A stretch of 62,000 bases of DNA from contig NMRA01000266.1 of NCBI GenBank assembly GCA_002633005.1, positions 12,544 through 74,543 on the forward strand, in the 5' to 3' direction. The DNA is from Phoronis australis. Lineage: Eukaryota; Phoronida; Phoronidae. The first letter of the stretch is position 1; every line of letters starts with the position of its first letter. A model generated the notes under the pieces. It was not told where the DNA came from, searched no databases, and saw only the letters and a program-made list of their open reading frames with translations. Shown piece by piece: positions 34,853-47,883 of the stretch. The position numbers and the translations under genes are program-made.

Positions 34853-34910
34853 TAGAAAGAGGGGGGGGGGGGAAACGGGCCCCCCAAAATTTTCAGGGGT
34901 CAGCGTTGAA
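34853..34910. repeat. Poly-G / C-rich patch of a G-rich element
   Basis: CGTAGAAAGAGGGG... followed by CGGGCCCCCCAAAATTTTC resembles the G-rich element ends elsewhere in the window. Boundaries are not clear. Confidence 0.3.
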
Positions 34911-35999
34911 CCGTGGCAACCGGCATCAGCGTGGGGCGGAGACAGAAATGAAAGACTGCTAAATGGGGATAAGAGAGAAAATTCAATAGAACATTTAACT
35001 ACTCTGTATCAGTGCATGGTTTAACTTTTGAGAATCCTGCCCAGGACATTGTTATTGTAGCACAGGTCGTTTAAACGCTACTGCAAAACCACATTTTTCC
35101 AGAGGGCCCTCTCTGGCAACGGATAACGGAGACAACTGTAGCTTTTTCTGGAATTGTATATCACTTGAGAAAAATCGATGACCTGACAGATAACATCAAT
35201 TGCTGTACATTTCTTGACTTTTCAAAATATAGATATTTTTATACTGAGGTGCCCCACCCTTGAAGGAGGCCATTGATGACATTCAAGTGACCACCTTTTT
35301 ATATTACTTTTGACAAATTCTTATGGGTCCACTCAGGAACAGAGGGCCCAAAGTTGGAATTGATTAGGAATACGTCTAGTTTCAGTTTTTGTGAAATTTT
35401 GAAACCAACTTTCATGTTGAGAGAGGTCACTTCCTGCACCATCTTGTGACCACACGGCGGTGGAATGAACTGTCACTCTTTTCATAATTAAGTTGTCCCA
35501 TTTCAGACGGGACCGTCTCTCGGTGGAGCAGTTCGGAGAAATGTCCCTTTGTCCCTCTATTCATGTTAATCAGACACTGCCAAGTATTCACTGGGCAAGT
35601 TGTGATTCGAAATTCATCAAAAAACACAAAACACTCGTGCAAAGCATAGCAGTATCAAGACATTCTACCCAAACAACCAAAAAATGTGAATAGATACATT
35701 TGTTTTTACCGCCATTTGAATGTGAGTCAGGAATTTTAAAGAACGTGAAGACCTTTGTTTGTTAATCACACAAAAGGACTATTTCCGATGGTCAGTTATA
35801 AATAATGCTACTGTTTCCATTATTATCACAAGAATATTATCTCTTTTGAAGATGGTTAGTATGAGTTGTTTGTAAGGAATTCCCACATGTGTAAAACACT
35901 GCTGTCGAGGCTACCATTGGGGTAACCGTGTACATGTGCATGTCGAACGAGTGTACTCAAATACTCGCCAAGTCCAACTCGTGAACCGTTATAGGTACC

Positions 36000-36830
36000 T
36001 CGGATTTGAGCAAAAATACATCTTTCTATGAATGCTCAATCTGCATTTTCCCCTGGTTACCCGTCAAAAATCTGCGAGCCTACATGCGGAAAATGCTGAT
36101 AACAGTCCTTTTGGATCAAACAAATTCGTTGGTTTTTGATTTACATGTTGATGTATAATACTAAAACAGACATGTTACTAGATGACAAGCTAATCTTTTA
36201 AGAAATGATTTCGACTCAGGGAATTAAGTTGAAGCCTAAATACATGTATGGAAAGAACTCTAAAATCCGAGCCCCAAGTAGTAAAGTGCACTTGGAGGCT
36301 TTTTCTTTATATAAAATAACTCTCAAAGACATTGATGAAATTTGGACATTTCCCAAAAATTTACTCACAATGCAATTGACAATACCGGTAAATGCATTGC
36401 TTTTTGACTTTGGTACAAGATTTGTTGTTTAAACTCACTAACAGGGGATCAAAAAGAAATCAAATCAAGGTAAACGCATTGCTGATGGATTTGATTGTTG
36501 GTTTCTGATTTACATGTTTATGAATCTACGAAAATGGACTGATTGAGATGTGATTTTTTTTGACAGTCAGAAGCTAATTTTGTAAGAAATGACCATGCTT
36601 CAATGAACTTAGTTCCAAGCCGGCATTGGGAAAATTCGATCCATCATCAAATTCCCAAAAATTAAAGTACACTAAACGATTTTTGCCTGTCTGAAATAAG
36701 TCTCAAGGAAACTGATGAATTTCGAACAGCTCCGCAGTGTTCCAAAATGTTCTCACAATTCAAATGACAATAAATTGTTTATTGGCTTTGGAACTAGATT
36801 ACTGGATTAAGTTTACAAACCGTAGATCTA
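36000..36830. repeat. Two tandem copies of a dispersed repeat
   Basis: The string GACAAGCTAATCTTTTAAGAAATGA, the C-C-A-A-A-A-A-T-T run and the oligo ATTGATGAAATTTGG-like part occur at about 36.18-36.37 kb and again, diverged, at 36.57-36.73 kb. A third copy is at 61.01-61.33 kb. Small frames (36205-36432, 36737-37195) have no motif, and the second runs into a poly-G tract. Confidence 0.45.
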
Positions 36831-37379
36831 AAAGAAATAAAATCTATTTCATTGGTCATCAGCTTCGAAAGGTTGTTTTTGCACTTCCTTGTTGTTTTTG
36901 GTTTCCAGTAGTATTGCGCAGTGAATTTTTGTTCTTCAAAACTGAATCGTTTGCTTGCATTCCCCGTGCATACTACGCACACGGCATGCAAGCTCCCAAC
37001 CTAAAATATAGGGGAGCTAGAATTTTTGAGGATGTGGACCTTTGTCTCGTTTTTCTAGGACTTTTTGTTTCTTTGAGGCGAACCTGTTTGCCCACTTTAC
37101 CAAATGGGGAGGCGGGGGGGGGGGGCAAGNAGCCCCCGTTGGGTGCACACGTGCAAGGAACACGTCAGGCCTGGCACATCCACGTCAAAAATTAGGTGTA
37201 ACCATGCAGTAGGCCTGTGTAGAATCTCAGTTACCAACGGGAACTGAATTTAAACTCTAGACGTTAAAGTGTGTACAACTTTGAGACACACACTGTATCA
37301 TTTTCCCCAGCAACCAGGTACTGGACTACCGGCTGTGTTTCATCTAGGGATCCGAAAACGACCACAAAAGCGCTCATAT

Positions 37380-38360
37380 CAGGCACCTCGGGACCTCACC
37401 TTCCAAAATTACTTCAAAGAATGACCATAATAAAATGAAGTTTGCCAAGAAACTGGATCTTAATAAAACAAACCTTGACCTTCAACCCAGAGCAGAGAGT
37501 CATACATATAAGTAAGAATCACTGTTGGAGCACAGCCATAGTTACTTCTATCAGCTCCCAGTTACCCGTCAGTGCGCTGGCCCAAGACCCATTCAGTGCT
37601 GTATGTTAAAATTTAAATGTACAGCAAGTAGGCGCCCAAAGCCCACCGCATCACATTGAGTACTGAAACGGTGCGTAGGCGCTACGTTCAAATGCCAAAA
37701 GGTCGTTGGCTGTGCCTATGTGTGCCTACGCCCCACTACAGCACTGGACCCATTCTTTTGGCTTACACTCCGTAAACTGTGGGTTCACGGTTACTCAAAT
37801 CTTAATGGCTGCATCCCAGGTATTACCCCCCTACGGCGGAAGTGTGGGGGGGTTCGGTACAAATATGATGACATTCAGAGAATGGGGGGTGGGGGGTGGT
37901 GTGGCGAAAGCAAGGGGATAGCTTTGGAAGTCAAATTGGTTTGTGCACCCCAATATTTTTTTCCTTCCTTCGGGCCCGGATGGTCAACACAGCTCTAAGG
38001 ACCCATGAGACTGAAGCTCACCAATCACAAATCGTCAAATGAATGTTTCAATCGCCAACGACATGGCTCTATTCCAAAGAGTGCGAAATTAACAGTCACC
38101 GATTCATTATCCGGTGCAATTAACATGTAACTACTGTAGTGTGGTACACTTCTTATTTAATTTCGGAAGGGATTTTTTGGAACTTTCTATAATGTAGTTC
38201 TACAATCTCTTGGATTAAAGCTTTCTTCCGTTATATAAAACACCAATGGAGAACATTCGGTTTCATTTGATGTTTTCGAAACGTCTTTCTCTTAATATCC
38301 TCCCATGACTATATTTCCAGATATTCCGGTACTTCGTGTTTGTTCCTACAAGTGCAAAAA
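37380..38360. repeat. Rearranged copy of the dispersed repeat also at 40.14 and 46.08 kb
   Basis: From 37380 to about 37990 the sequence is the reverse complement of 40360-40740. From 38165 to 38360 it matches 40141-40340 in direct orientation. An internal inversion or two independent pieces would explain this. The G-rich middle (GGTATTACCCCCC, GAATGGGGGGTGG) is shared by all copies and by a fragment at 50480-50600. Confidence 0.5.
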
Positions 38361-38941
38361 GCATGTCCTATTTAGCCTAAAATGATGCTAAACCCGCTCT
38401 TGGCCAACCACATTACACAGCTACTAACAACGACTTCTCATCCAACACTCTAAAATGCTCAGTTGTGCAAGAACCCTAATACCCAATCTGTGACCGAGTG
38501 ATTATGTGCTTTTTAGTATAAATGTGGCTGTATCACTCAAGCAAGACGTGGGTTACATGGCAGTAGTCCGAAGGTGCGCTAACTTGAAAATAGACAAAAT
38601 TTCGGACTGACGGATGTATTTTTCATATCTATATACATGCAACTAGTCAGAAACTTCAAAAAGCATCAGCCCACCGGGTACCAAACTACTGTACTTTATG
38701 TCTGCAAAAATCGGTTTCAATGCATTACCTTTGTGGTCACAGCCCGATGTTCCGAAAACCAGTGCATTTAAAGTGTAGCGCTGCAATTGTTACAGCGTAT
38801 CACTGAGTTTCGTAGAACGCCACAAAAATGCACATAAATGTTTTATGGTGGAGTTCTAACTTATTCGTGAGAAATCTTTCTGACCAGTTTACCTTCAGAC
38901 TAGTGAGCTGCTTCCAAGAGGAGAATAGTATATATTAGCGC

Positions 38942-39215
38942 ATGGGCGGATTTAGAGGGTGGGGGTAGTCAAAACAATATAGAAAAGCAAGAGCGTGAGG
39001 AAATGTTCAATTTGATAATGAACCCCGGTAATTTACATGCGCCTGAAACAAGATTTAACATTGCGTGCACTTTCAGTTTGTGTTTGGGGGGCTCAAACAA
39101 GATTGCAAGCGTCTGATCGACATCACTGGCGCAATAATCTTCTGTCTGTTTTTTTTAGTCTTGCGTTCGTGTTTTGTAACTTGAGCCCCTGATATCCTAG
39201 ACCCACCACGGACTT
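38942..39215. mobile_element. G-rich miniature element
   Basis: Left end GGGCGGATTTAGAGGGTGGG and right end TTGAGCCCCTGATATCCTAG, then ACCCACCACGG, a shorter relative of the element nested at 3941-4697. No coding content. Confidence 0.5.
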
Positions 39216-39406
39216 ATGAAACATATTTGCATTTATCTTCCATTTCATTTCGAATCATCTTGAATGACAAAGCAGGGGGTATCACATTGCCTGGAAGATA
39301 AGGTCTAGGCGTTATAGAGTGGTTAAACAAAACGCTTCAAAATACGTGTTAGAGTTAGTATTGAGCAAATGACGGCCGAATGCACGTGACTCAGAGTGTG
39401 AAACTT

Positions 39407-41966
39407 AATGACCTTGTATTCGAGTATACGACCATACATGTACTTGTCATTACTTTAAATTTCATCGCAAATACATCTACGTGTTGTACTTGTATCTATA
39501 CACATGCCAGTACATGCCTATGTAGCAAGCAAGGGAGATCACAAGATACAACAATGCAACACAACAAAACAGAAAAAATAACTGCATGGAGCTGACTCAA
39601 GTCTCTTAAACGCTGCAATTATGCATGCAAGTCTATTGACATGTGTTGTATGCTTATAAATTTATCTATTTCACATTATGTGATAAGCCAAATTTGTTAA
39701 GCAAAAAATCATAATGTATACTTCAAGTGCTTTCATGGAAGAATCAGAAAAAAACAGAACGGCCCCAGTTTATACAATTGTACACGGTTTCACCAATTAA
39801 ATACATTAAACAATTTTAACCAATACAAAATACGACGAGTGAGACATGTTTGGAGCTAATGAGAACAATAACAGGATAGGATAATAGCACCGGTCTCTTA
39901 AATTATGTAAAACATGTTGTATGGTAGAACAGCTAATCGTTTGGAAACTACTTAGAAAATCTTGAAAACCTCATTGTTAAATAAAAATCATTCTCGTGCG
40001 ATAAGTTGCGCTCCGAACGTAAGTCGATCTAATACTCAAAGGAAACCTGGAAATCAATAAATAATAGTAACTTTCATTATCTTGTGCAAGTTTGCTACTA
40101 CGATAACTGTAACTAGCGCAAAATTGGAGTTTCTGACATTTTTTCGGAATTGGTATTTGAACTTTCTAAAATATAGCTCTACAATCTGTTGGATCAAAGC
40201 CTAATTTTGTTGAATAAACGAACAATGGGGTAAGTCCGGTTTCATTTGAAGTTTCCGAAAGGTACTTTTTCGGAATATCCTTCTATAGTTTCTATTTTCG
40301 GATATTATGAGTACGCTGCGCTTGTTCCAACATGTACCAGTGCTAAAGCAGACCCGTAGGAAGGACAGAAATATTGGGGGGCACAAGACAATTCGACTGC
40401 GCCAACCTACCCCCTTGCTATCGTCACCCGCCCTCCGTTCTCTGGATGACACCATACTTGTACCGAACCCCAACCACCCACGTCAACCATAGGTGAGGGT
40501 AATACCGGGGATGCAGCCATCAGGATTTGAGTAACCGTGAACGAACAAAGATTTACAGGGAGTAAGAATTGGTCTAGGCCCCGAGCGCAATGACGGGTAG
40601 CTTGGAGCTGCCTTACGAAACTATAGCTGGGTCGAAGGTTAAGGTTCCTTTTAGTATGATTCAGTTTCGGCAAAACTTCATTATATTATGGCCATTCTTT
40701 GAAGTAATTTTTGGAGAGGTTAGGCCCCCAGGTGCTTGGTACCGGCTACAACGTGCACTATTTTAATCCAATAACCAACCATTATCAATTCTCAAAACTT
40801 TTATCGTAATAAATTAATTTTCCCATATTTTCCAGGCGAGATGTAAAGCTTATATCAAAAAGATAACATTTGATTCCCCACATCTTGTTTATATTTTGGC
40901 ACAATAAAATGTTCGACGTTGGCACAGAGCCGAATTAAACATAAACAGTTTGATCACTATAAGAAAATTAATCACAATATTTTTCAAAATCGATTAGAAG
41001 CAGTAGTCCATGGACATCCTGCTTAATACTGTAGTGTAAAATGAGAAAAGGAGTTACAGTACACTTTCTCCAATAAGAGCATCCAGCTAATGGATTATAT
41101 CAAGGCTAATTTAAATAGTTTTGCAGCAGAACCTGGAACATTTGATTTATCTGTTTTAAGGAATAAAAGTAATATGCCGTCACATTGTGATTCACTATAG
41201 TTCGTTGTTAAAGCTAGCTAAGACTATTTTCCAAAAAAATCTGCGAATTTCCGCTTCCAAATTATCATCTACTTCCGCCATAAATATTTCACGGCTCAAA
41301 TGTTTTTGATAACATCATGGAATTTTGGAACGACATTTGCTGTTTAAGGGGTGCCTTAGCTACTCTTTTACACCTTTTCCTAGGGCCATGGTTCTGATTC
41401 GAAGTTATCAGGAGGTACATGTATACCACAGACCAGTCCATGTTTGACGTAATGGCCTAATCACGATTATAAATTGACAACATGAAATAATAGATGGTGA
41501 GATAGGAACATTTCAAGCTATAGCAAATTTCCCCATAACTTCTTGCAATGACCCCTAACAAATTAGTTTAAAGAACAAAATGTAGATGGATAGGGAACAT
41601 CAGTACAGCCTGTAATACCTGTAATACCTGTCACGGACAGGATCATTGGGGATATGCTGGTGCATTAATCCCCTCCCCAGGCCATCCCTGCGACAGCAGA
41701 AGGCACAGTACTCCAGGGCTGACGTTGCCTGTCAGCATCTGATTGAACAACACTCGGGAACGGCACTTCTTGTGACTTTTAGCAGCATGGCCATAAATAA
41801 TACCGGCTTCGAGCAGTTGGCTGCCATTATTGAACTCAGCCAGTTGGGATGAAGTCTGCTCGAGGGTGCGTTTGTGAGCCAGCCGCTTAACATCAGCCGA
41901 AGGGCTGGTTGGTGGTGCACGAGTCAGCGGGAATAAATCAGATGATATCAAACTAGGTAATTGAGA
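39407..41966. repeat. 2.5-kb direct duplication, left copy
   Basis: From TGACCTTGTATTCGAGTATACG to ATCAAACTAGGTAATTGAG the sequence recurs at 44519-47883 with about 95 percent identity. Within it is one copy of the G-rich dispersed repeat (40140-40745) and, at the right end, a minus-strand frame (41643-41951, containing L-A-E-F-N-N-G-S) of unknown nature without an ATG. In the right copy that frame is broken by a single-base change near 47.69 kb, so it is probably not a gene. Confidence 0.7.
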
Positions 41967-44518
41967 GAAGATTTAAGTATCAGTCCACGGATCCACCGAC
42001 CACAGTACAGCCAACAAGCGGCAAGGTGGGGGGTCAACCATTCAGATCNTTATCTCCCCTTCATTGCATCACAAAGGCGTTATTGTGACGCCACGCCATC
42101 CATGTGGAACAAAAATGACTCAAAGGTAAGTTCAGTTTATGTTATTATTACTCGAACAATTGCTATGAAATTTTGCAAATATGAATTAACACCATTGTAG
42201 ATTGTGAATAACATATTACTCAGTAGTTTTATGTTGTGCTAATTACATATAACTTATTTTAAATCCGTCCCATTAAAGGGACAACGGGATCAAATGGGTG
42301 CTTTAGACCTTCGATCAGCATTGACATTTTTTCATATTTTTGCAGACTCTTCACGGTAAATGATGCAATTTCAATGTTGGAAGATGATCATCACTTCCAA
42401 AGGGCTGATATTTTCATTGATCCTCCTGATGAAGGCAACATAACTGATGAGGACAATGGTGATGAAGATGGTAGTGGCAATGTCGACAACTTGCCGCCTC
42501 GCCTATTGACTTCTACTGCGTCCGTGACTTTGGTACAACATGAACGAAGACATGTGAATGTTGTTGAGGAAGTTGAAGAAGAAGAAGATGCCAGTTGTGA
42601 TGATTTACCTGTTGTGCCTGCTCCAAAGAAACGAAAAGTAAGCAGTAAGCCGAAACCAACACAGAAAGTTGCCAGATCCTGGTCCGAAGAAGATATCCCA
42701 AAGTCAGATAAATTTGCGTGGCAGCCAGTTTATTTTGATGGTGAAAGTCTGCCGCAAACACCAACCGGGTTATTTGAACTTTTTTTTTGATCAAGATGTA
42801 ATTGAGTTACTAGTTGCCGTGCAAACTATCAAATATGCTGCATCCAAAGGTAATCATACATTTCAAGTGACCGCTGATGAGATGCATGGTTTCCTTGGAA
42901 TCCTTTTGGTATCTGGTTATGCTCCCGTTCCTCGCCGGCGTATGTACTGGTTACTGGATGATGATGTGAGAAATGAGGCCGTGGCCAGCACCATGTCAAG
43001 AAATCGTTTTGACGAAATAATGAAGTACCTCCACCTAGCAGACAACGACTCTCTCGATGCGACAGACAAAATGGCAAAGGTGAGGCCCCTGTTATCAGCC
43101 ATCAACGAAAGGTGTTTAAACAATTTCATCAAGCAACAAAACCTGTCTATTGACGAGAGTATGATACCGTATTATAGCCGGCATGGTGCCAAACAGTTCA
43201 TTAGAGGGAAGCCAATACGATTCGGTTTCAAGATGTGGGCTCTAACAACACCACTGGGATACGTTGTCCAGTTTGAACCGTATCAAGGGAAAAACGGGAG
43301 GCAAGCAACTGAATCTGCTGCATTTGGAATGGGGGGTGGTGTGGTCTTGGACCTCTTGGCCAAACTCCAAAAAGACAACGGCTACCATCTAACCTTCGAC
43401 AATTTATTTACGTCCTTCCCTCTCATTGACGAGCTGACAAAGATGGGCATCGCATGCACTGGCATTATACGTGCAAATCGTGTCGGCGATTGTCCTCTCT
43501 TGCCAATAAAAGAGATGCAATCGAAGCCGCGTGGGTACTACGATTTTGCCCTGGACAAATTAAACATGCTAATGGTAGTTCGCTGGAACGACAACAGCAT
43601 TGTGAATATAGCATCCAATATCCATGGAGTAGAGCCCGCCCACCAAGCCCAACGATGGTCCAGTGCCGCGAAGAAGAGAAAGGGTTGATAGAATGGACCA
43701 GAATGTGGGTAAGTAAAGAGTTAGTGTACGGTCTAAAAAGTGGTGGTAGTGCATTTTTGCATACTGTCTGGATGTTTGTGTTCAGCAAACGTGGCACTTG
43801 TACCGCGCCACACCAGCTGCCAAACAACAACCCAAGGATCTGCTTGACGTCAGGCGAGACATCGCCCCTGTGTACCTTGCCACAGGACGGCAAACAGCTA
43901 AGCTGATGGGAAGACCACGAAGTGCGACACCATTTTCTAAGAATGTCCTTGATTTGATAAAGTTCGTATGGACAAAACTGAGCACTATATCATCACTCGG
44001 CCTACTCAGCGTCGCTGTTTTGTCTGTGGAAAGAAAACCACAAAAGCCTGCAGCAAGTGTGATGCGAACCTGCATGACGGATGCATTGTTGCATACCACC
44101 AGTGACATTACTCAGCCTCAATGCGATCATAACAACGTGTTACTGTGGCCCACTACGAAATAAAACTGTGCAGTACGCAATATTTCAAAAACTGTTTGTT
44201 AGCGATATTTGTCCTAAAATAAGTCATAATTGTTATTATGATAAGTTCTTGTTCATTTTATATGCATGAAAACAATGTGTTAATCCATATTATGTAATAA
44301 AATGAACTGGAATTATGTAAAATATAAATTTGCTTTTATGTTGTATATACCACCCATTTTTTCCCACTGTCCCATTAATGGGACGATTACAAATGACCCC
44401 AATATGACCCCAAATAACAACTTTTCCATTAAAATGATCAAAACTCTTTAATAAAGTGTCAAGGCACATGCTATAAAAGAAAATTGCAACAAAATAAGAA
44501 TTTGGGAGTAAATGGGTA
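41967..44518 (+). mobile_element. piggyBac element relic, approximate extent
   Basis: The interval is what separates the two 2.5-kb copies, and it contains the broken transposase. A subterminal inverted pair is visible: GTCCCATTAAAGGGACAACG at about 42266 against CCCACTGTCCCATTAATGGG at 44366. Their distances from the presumed ends resemble those of internal repeats in the second piggyBac. Terminal CCC repeats and an intact TTAA duplication are not seen, so the ends are estimates. Confidence 0.5.
42115..44105 (+). pseudogene. piggyBac (DDE_Tnp_1_7) transposase pseudogene, two exons
   Basis: A short first exon (42115-42125, M-T-Q-R) joins across an intron with GTAAGT and TTTTTGCAG to 42346, giving R-L-F-T-V-N-D-A-I, a usual piggyBac start, then an acidic N-terminus with P-P-K-K-R-K-like basic signals. 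A run of nine T at 42780-42788 shifts the frame by one base. The catalytic core continues from there to 43688 with S-I-D-E-S and T-F-D-N-L, the first two catalytic Asp regions. Near 43680 a deletion removes the stretch before G-V-D-R-M-D, which then appears in another frame with two stops. The C-terminal Cys/His domain (C-F-V-C...C-S-K-C...H-D-G-C) is complete and ends at 44103-44105. Not functional. Confidence 0.85.
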
Positions 44519-47500
44519 AATGACCTTGTATTCGAGTACACATAGTTTACCTAATTATCGGACGGAACCTAAATATCGGACATTTCATAAAATCTTACTT
44601 TAAGCATAATCTGAGAATTAAATGACACCAATTTTTGTTCCGTGGTAATGCATTCAATGTCCGGCACCGTCTCGTTTTTTACAGCGTTGCCTCGTTTTGA
44701 TTTCACCGAGAGAGGGTGCAATTTAGACCCCCAATTCGGCCTAAAATGGATGATCACATAACTCGGTTGTAAAAGTTGGAAATAAAATATTTTTCCACAA
44801 TGAAACCATCTCATTGAACTGACAATATGTTACTGTTCCATTTTTTCATTTGTTTTTAAACTCAAGTCAAACCCCGACCGCGCACGTGCGGGTGTCATAT
44901 CAAGAAGCCAAAGTGATAATAAAAACTGCAGTGAGTTTGAACGTGCTTTAGTCGTCTTCACTAATTCATCGAAACGACTTGACGCTGTCATCAGATTTCA
45001 TTTTATGGATAATTTTGTTGCGAATGGACCTGTGTTCTAGCAGCATATATGTCAAAACACTCGAGCTGAAATTCGGCTACAAGGTGCCCGCGGCCATTAC
45101 GTGGTTAGTCAGTTTTCCGTTGTGTGGCGTATGAGGAAACATGGTGTCCGATATTTAGGTTCTCCGAAGGTTTGCTTGTTGTGTTTTTTAAAGTTCAGTC
45201 GGAACATAAATGTGGCTTTCGGTGACAAGATATAGTAACACAACAATTCTATAAAGGTAAGTCTTTATTTCACCAAAGAATTTACAACAATCCGTAGTAT
45301 TTTCAATTAAATATAAATGCAAAATGTGCCAAAACGTCCGATAATTAGGTCACTTGACTGTATACGACCATACATGTACTTGTCATTACTTTAAATTTCA
45401 TCGCAAATACATCTACGTGTTGTACATGTATCTATACACATGCCAGTACATGCCTACATGTATGTAGGAAGCAATAGAGATCACAAGATACAACATAGCG
45501 ACACAAGAAAACAGACAAATTAACTGCATGAAACTGACTCAAAGTCTCTCAAACGCTGCAATTATGCATGCAAGTCTATTGACATGTGTTGTATGCTTAT
45601 AAATTTGTCTAATTCACATTTTGTGATAAGTCAAATTTGTTAAAATATAGCAAGTCTTGTTAAGCAAAAAATCATAATGTATACTTCAAGTGCTTTCATG
45701 GAAGAATCAGAAAAAAACAAAACGGCTCCAGTTTATACACGGTTTCACCAATTAAATACATTAAACAATTTTAACAAATACAAAATACGACGAGTAATAC
45801 ATGTTTGGAGCTAATGAGAACAATAACATGATAGGATTATAGCACCGGTCCCTAAAATCATGTAAAACATGTTGTATAGTAGAACATCTAATCGTTTCGA
45901 AACTACTAAGAAAATCTTTAAAAAATCATTGTTAAATAAAAATCATTCTCGTGCGATAAGTTGCGCTCTGAACGTAAGTCGATCTAATACTCGAAGGAAA
46001 CCTGGAAATCAATAAATAATAGTAACTTTCAATATCTTGTGCAAGTTTGCTACTACGATAACTGTAACTAGCGCAAAATTGGAGTTTCTGGCATTTTTTC
46101 GGAATTGGTTTTTGAACTTTCTAAAGTATAGCTCTACAATCTGTTGGATCAAAGCCTAATTTTGTTGAATAAACGAACAATGGGGTAAGTCCGGTTTCAT
46201 TTGAAGTTTCCGAGGGGTACTTTTTCCGAGTATCCTTCTATAGTTCTATTTTCGGATATTCTGAGTACGCTGCGCTTGTTCCTACATGTACCAGTGCTAA
46301 AGCAGGCCCGTAGGAAGGACAAAAATATTGGGGGGGGGGGCACAAGACAATTCGACTTCGCCAAGCTACCCCCTTGCTATCGTCACCCGCCCTCCGTTCT
46401 CTGGATGTAACCATACTTGTACCGAACCCCAACCACCCACGTCAACAATAGGTGAGGGTAATACCGGGGATGCAGCCATCAGATTTGAGTAACCGTGAAC
46501 GAACAAAGATTTACAGGGAGTAAGAATGGGTCTAGGCACCGAGCGCAATGACGAGTAGCTTGGAGCTGCCTTAAGAAACTATAGCTGGGTAGAAGGTTAA
46601 GGTTCCTTTTGTTATGATTCAGTTTCGGCAAAACTTTATCATATTATGGCCATTCTTTGAAGTAATTTTTGGAGAGGTTAGGCCGCCAGGTGCTTGGTAC
46701 CGGGTACAACGTGCACTATTTTAATCCAATAACCAACCATTATCAATTCTCAAAAATTTTATCGTTATAAATTAATTTTCCCATATTTTCCAGGCGAGAT
46801 GTAAAGGTTATGTCAAAAAGATAACATTTACTTACCCACATCTTGTTTATATTTCGGCATAATAACATGTTCGACGTTGGCACAGAGCCGAATCAAACAC
46901 AAACAGTTTGATCACTATAAGAAAATAAATCACAATATTTTTCAAAATCGATTAGAAACAGTGGTCCAAGGACATCCTGTTTAATACTGTAGTGTAAAAT
47001 GTCTGAGAAAAGGAGTTACAGTAAGCTAATTTAAATAGTTTTGCAGCAGAACCTGGAACATTTGATTTATCTGTTTCAAGGAGTAAAAGTAATATGCCGT
47101 CACATTTTGATTCAATAAAGTTCTCTGTTAAAGCTAACTAAGACTATTTTCCAAAAAAATCTGCGAATTTCCGCTTTCAAATTATCATCTACTTCCGCCA
47201 TAAATAATTCACGGCTCAAATGTTTTTGATAACATCATGGAATTTCGGAACGACATTTGCTGTTTGGGGGGTGCCTTCGCTACTCTTTTACACCTTTGCC
47301 TACGGACATGGTTCTGGTTCGAAGTTATCAGGAGGTACATTGTATACCCCAGACCAGTCCAAGTTTGACGTAAAGGCCTAATCACGATTATAAATTGATA
47401 ACATGAAATAATAGATGCTGAGATAGGAACATTTCAAGCAATAGCAAATTTCCCCATAACTTCTTGCAATGACCCCTAACAAATTAGTTTAAAGAACAAA

Positions 47501-47883
47501 ATGTAGATGCATAGGGAACATCAATACAGCCTGTAATACCTGTCACGGACAGGATCATTGGGGATATGCTGGTGCATTAATCCCCCCAGGCCATACCTGC
47601 GACAGCAGAAGGCACAGTACTCCAGAGGGCTGACGTTGCCTGTCAGCATCTGATTGAACAACACTCTGGAACGGCACTTCTTGTACTTTTAGCATCATGG
47701 CCATAAATAATACCGGCTTCGAGCAGTCGGCTGCCATTATTGAACTCAGCCAGTCGGGACGAAGTCTGCTCTAGGGTGCGTTTGTGAGCCAGCCGCTTAA
47801 CATCAGCCGAAGGGCTTGTTGGTGGTGCACGAGCCAGCGGGAATACGAAATCAGATGATATCAAACTAGGTCATTGAGAGAAG
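44519..47883. repeat. 2.5-kb direct duplication, right copy (carries an 822-bp insertion)
   Basis: Aligns with 39407-41966 except for the mariner-like element at 44539-45360 and small indels (for example about 45 bases missing near 47.02 kb). The two copies lie on either side of the piggyBac relic, which appears to have entered at or near the junction. Confidence 0.7.
44539..45360. mobile_element. Mariner-like miniature element, 822 bp, TA target
   Basis: The right copy of the duplication reads GAGTA-element-TATACGACC, whereas the left copy at 39421-39432 reads GAGTATACGACC without interruption, so TA was duplicated. The ends are inverted: ACCTAATTATCGGACG near 44550 and CGTCCGATAATTAGGT near 45335. 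A second inverted motif (AACCTAAATATCGGACA) lies inside. No transposase frame. TA target and CA-start suggest Tc1/mariner mobilisation. Confidence 0.75.

Noticed and set aside
36737-37195. 152-codon plus frame
   Set aside because: No motif, and it runs through a poly-G tract with an N and into G-rich repeat sequence.
41643-41951. 102-codon minus frame shared with 47555-47864
   Set aside because: There is no ATG start, and the second copy is frameshifted. Similarity follows from the 2.5-kb duplication and I recognise no family.
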